This document shows, piece after piece, positions 7,218-8,780 of a stretch of 8,780 bases of DNA. Below the pieces are notes generated by a model. That model had not been told where the DNA came from and made no database searches. It was given only the letters and a program-made list of their open reading frames with translations. Source of the DNA: JAJTFW01 sp031421935 (GTDB lineage Bacteria; Bacteroidota; Bacteroidia; AKYH767-A; OLB10); contig JANOPQ010000164.1 in assembly GCA_031421935.1 (NCBI GenBank), positions 1 through 8,780 of the forward strand. The letters are read 5' to 3'. A program made the translations under genes and the position numbers. Each line of letters begins with the position of its first letter. The stretch's first letter is position 1.

Positions 7218-7535
7218 CTATAAAGAAAATTCATAGTCTCTTTCTACTTTACATATTCGAACCTTGAAAGCAGAATACCATTGTTCACGGCCTTTTTTTT
7301 GTGCGATGCGGTGATCGGTTTGTTGTTTCCATGTTTTTATACTTTCCAAACTACTCCAATAGGAAACGGTAATTCCAATTTCTTCGCGTGCCGATTCAAT
7401 TCCCAAGTAGCCATCTATTTTTTTTGATAACTCTTCCATTAAGTCAGCCGTTTCGGAATAGCCATGATCACCTTCCGTACGAAGGGAAGTAAAGATGACT
7501 GCATAATAGGGCGAGGGGGGAGTAGAAGCAATCAT
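7218..7535 (-). CDS. Antibiotic biosynthesis monooxygenase (ABM) family protein
   Basis: This 105-residue cytoplasmic protein has the single-domain ABM (dimeric alpha/beta barrel) fold. Recognisable segments are PYYAVIFTSLRTEGDHGY (9-26), MEELSKKIDGYLGIESAR (33-50), ITVSYWSSLESIKTWK (55-70), HRIAQKKGREQWY (75-87) and CKVERDYEF (95-103). The family includes cofactor-free quinol monooxygenases and haem-degrading IsdG-like enzymes, but most short stand-alone members, often annotated only as ABM or YgiN-like, have no assigned substrate. The ATG start is 68 bases downstream of the previous gene and no clear promoter was found there. A run of eight A falls inside the coding region (Q79-K81). It precedes the two VOC genes and may belong with them. 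Confidence 0.87.
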   Translation of the reverse strand: MIASTPPSPYYAVIFTSLRTEGDHGYSETADLMEELSKKIDGYLGIESAREEIGITVSYWSSLESIKTWKQQTDHRIAQKKGREQWYSAFKVRICKVERDYEFSL

Positions 7536-7603
7536 TTTATCTAAATAATGAGTAGGTTAATGTAATCAATTAGTTTTTAGTGGTAGCTTTATTAAGTGCT
7601 TAA

Positions 7604-8146
7604 TTATTCTTTAACTACATTCAATTTTACCCAAATATTTTTAGCACATTTTTTAAAATTATTTGTGTTTAATGGAAGCTGCTCAGTAATCGAAATTTTT
7701 AATTCGTTTTTTAGATCGGGATGTTTTCTAAGTAAGTGAAAAAGCGCCATCATGGCATAGTATTTTGTTGTAACCGTAATACCCGGTGTATTCAACCAGT
7801 AGAAAAGTCTATCTACAATTTCTTCTTCCAGTTTTTGTGGTAAATCATTTCCGCAGACCATGCATTGTTTCGCAAGGGTTCTATCGAAATTAAGAATGTG
7901 AATACGATCGAAGTTTTTAAACCCTTCCACAATAATTTCTTTCGATTTACTGGGATCGATCACACTGATGTCGCCAAGTAACCACGAAAATCGAGTAGAG
8001 GTAGGATGTTCTAAATAGAGCAAAGGGAATAAATCCTTGAGTGGAATTTTCTGATTTAAAATTTTATGCGCAAGGGGAATTCTGTAGTCAGCGTAGCTAT
8101 TACCAATATTTTTTATAATTTCTTTTTTGATGGATGAAATACTCAT
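7604..8146 (-). CDS. Hypothetical all-helical protein, HEAT-like
   Basis: This 180-residue soluble protein was not recognised as a named family. It has no signal peptide or membrane segment. It is predominantly helical, with leucine-patterned segments such as LKDLFPLLYLEH (36-47), IVDRLFYWLN (110-119) and KYYAMMALFHLLRKH (128-142), consistent with a short HEAT/ARM-like repeat array used for protein contacts. A single CMVC pair (95-98) is present, but there is no second pair to complete a metal site. FSWLLGDISVIDP (53-65) may be a conserved core. The 107-base gap upstream has no strong promoter; a short hairpin (8181-8196) lies there. The helical fold is inferred from sequence pattern; function is unknown. 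Confidence 0.7.
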   Translation of the reverse strand: MSISSIKKEIIKNIGNSYADYRIPLAHKILNQKIPLKDLFPLLYLEHPTSTRFSWLLGDISVIDPSKSKEIIVEGFKNFDRIHILNFDRTLAKQCMVCGNDLPQKLEEEIVDRLFYWLNTPGITVTTKYYAMMALFHLLRKHPDLKNELKISITEQLPLNTNNFKKCAKNIWVKLNVVKE

Positions 8147-8253
8147 GGATTATTACAGTGTAAAACGCGGAAAAGATAACACTTTAGTCTTAAAGTAGAA
8201 AAAGGAATATTTGTATCTAATATCTCTGATTCCTTAGTACTAAATTTAAAGTA

Positions 8254-8780
8254 TCATTTCAATTGCATTACTTTACTTAATAATGGAGGTAAATTTTGAG
8301 CATTATAGTCATCAGTATAGTGACTCAAAACACAACTTACGAATTTATTTCTGACTTCTGCCATTACAAAATAAATAATTAGAATATTGCTGCCACCCAT
8401 AATAATTTGTGGAATACCAAATTTGTATTTTATTTTCAAAGCTCTTACATCAACACCTTCAAAAATTATATCTACAGAGTCTTGACTTAATATGGTGCCA
8501 TTATTAGAGATTAAAACTATATTTTTTTGACACTCTAAAACTTCTTGTGCGCGCTCCAGCGAACGAAACTGTGACCAATTCATTTGTCCATAACCTGGAC
8601 ATTGAATGTTGTGAGCATCTCGCCAACTACAGATCGATCCAGGTGTGATAAATCTTCCAACAAATAGAACAGAGTCGAAAGTTTGTGATGAATAAATATT
8701 TTTTGGAATTGTTTTTTTACTAAGAGACTCTAAAAGCAATTTTTCCAATTCTAGATCTCTTTTGCCATTTGTAAAAAAGC
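8254..8780 (-). CDS. Hypothetical protein, N-terminus beyond the right edge
   Basis: This reading frame ends at TGA 8256-8254 and remains open to the window edge at 8780, so the gene is 5' truncated by the window. The frame reads FFTNGKRDLE before the internal TTG at 8748, and no ATG precedes that point inside the window. About 175 residues are visible. No family was recognised. Features seen are VLFVGRFITPGSICSW, a second cysteine after DAHNIQ in a CPGYGQMNW stretch, an ERAQEVLECQKNIVLIS segment, and a strongly hydrophobic IILIIYFVM-like stretch (GGSNILIIYFVMAEVR) near the C-terminus that is more likely a buried strand than a membrane helix. It precedes the HEAT-like gene by 107 bases on the same strand. 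The function cannot be stated. Confidence 0.6.
   Translation of the reverse strand, partial: FFTNGKRDLELEKLLLESLSKKTIPKNIYSSQTFDSVLFVGRFITPGSICSWRDAHNIQCPGYGQMNWSQFRSLERAQEVLECQKNIVLISNNGTILSQDSVDIIFEGVDVRALKIKYKFGIPQIIMGGSNILIIYFVMAEVRNKFVSCVLSHYTDDYNAQNLPPLLSKVMQLK

Noticed and set aside
7293..7300. Run of eight A in the ABM gene as a programmed frameshift site
   Set aside because: The zero-frame product is full length with family motifs on both sides, and no longer alternative product is apparent.
7591..7604. Near-palindrome ATTAAG-TG-CTTAAT at the stop codon of the HEAT-like gene
   Set aside because: It is short and AT-rich, with a two-base loop and no U tract; likely chance.
8181..8196. 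Hairpin ACTTTA-GTCT-TAAAGT between the two hypothetical genes
   Set aside because: The stem is six mostly A-T pairs and no U-rich tract follows on the minus strand, so it is not a convincing terminator.

Overview
The window reads as chromosomal DNA of a Bacteroidota (Bacteroidetes) bacterium. The evidence is three secreted proteins, two with clear and one with divergent type IX secretion (T9SS) C-terminal sorting domains of the 'YPNP...G.Y' kind, AT-rich DNA with Asn/Ile/Lys-rich proteins, start codons without Shine-Dalgarno sequences, and a good match to the Bacteroidota promoter (TTG...TAnnTTTG). Genus cannot be fixed from the sequence. All twelve genes or gene remnants lie on the minus strand, so transcription runs from high to low coordinates. 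I found no RNA genes, insertion sequences, CRISPR arrays or phage genes.

Read in transcription order: (a) 8780-8254 is a gene of unknown function that runs off the right edge, followed by an all-helical, HEAT-like hypothetical protein (8146-7604). (b) 7535-6302 holds three small enzymes or binding proteins: an antibiotic-biosynthesis-monooxygenase (ABM) family protein and two VOC/PhnB-like proteins. The two VOC genes overlap by an ATGA junction and so are probably translationally coupled. (c) 6247-5354 is a secreted beta-sandwich protein with a T9SS sorting domain. (d) 5268-3727 is a two-gene unit: a membrane-anchored SIMPL (DUF541) protein and a double-domain GNAT acetyltransferase, 9 bases apart. 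(e) 3726-3316 is AT-rich and non-coding; it contains a palindrome, an inverted repeat and, at its downstream end, a good promoter. (f) 3315-25 is a secreted-protein cluster: a truncated 79-residue remnant, its full-length paralogue (339 aa), and a 663-aa protein that combines a tail-fibre-like passenger, a peptidase S74 intramolecular chaperone domain and a T9SS-like C-terminus.

The secreted cluster (f) is the most interesting part. The remnant, its intact relative and the S74 protein probably share the single recognisable promoter, and the S74 protein keeps the Ser-Asp...Lys self-cleavage signature upstream of the sorting signal. The rest looks like ordinary Bacteroidota housekeeping or accessory content. 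I do not see a defence system or another clearly new system here.
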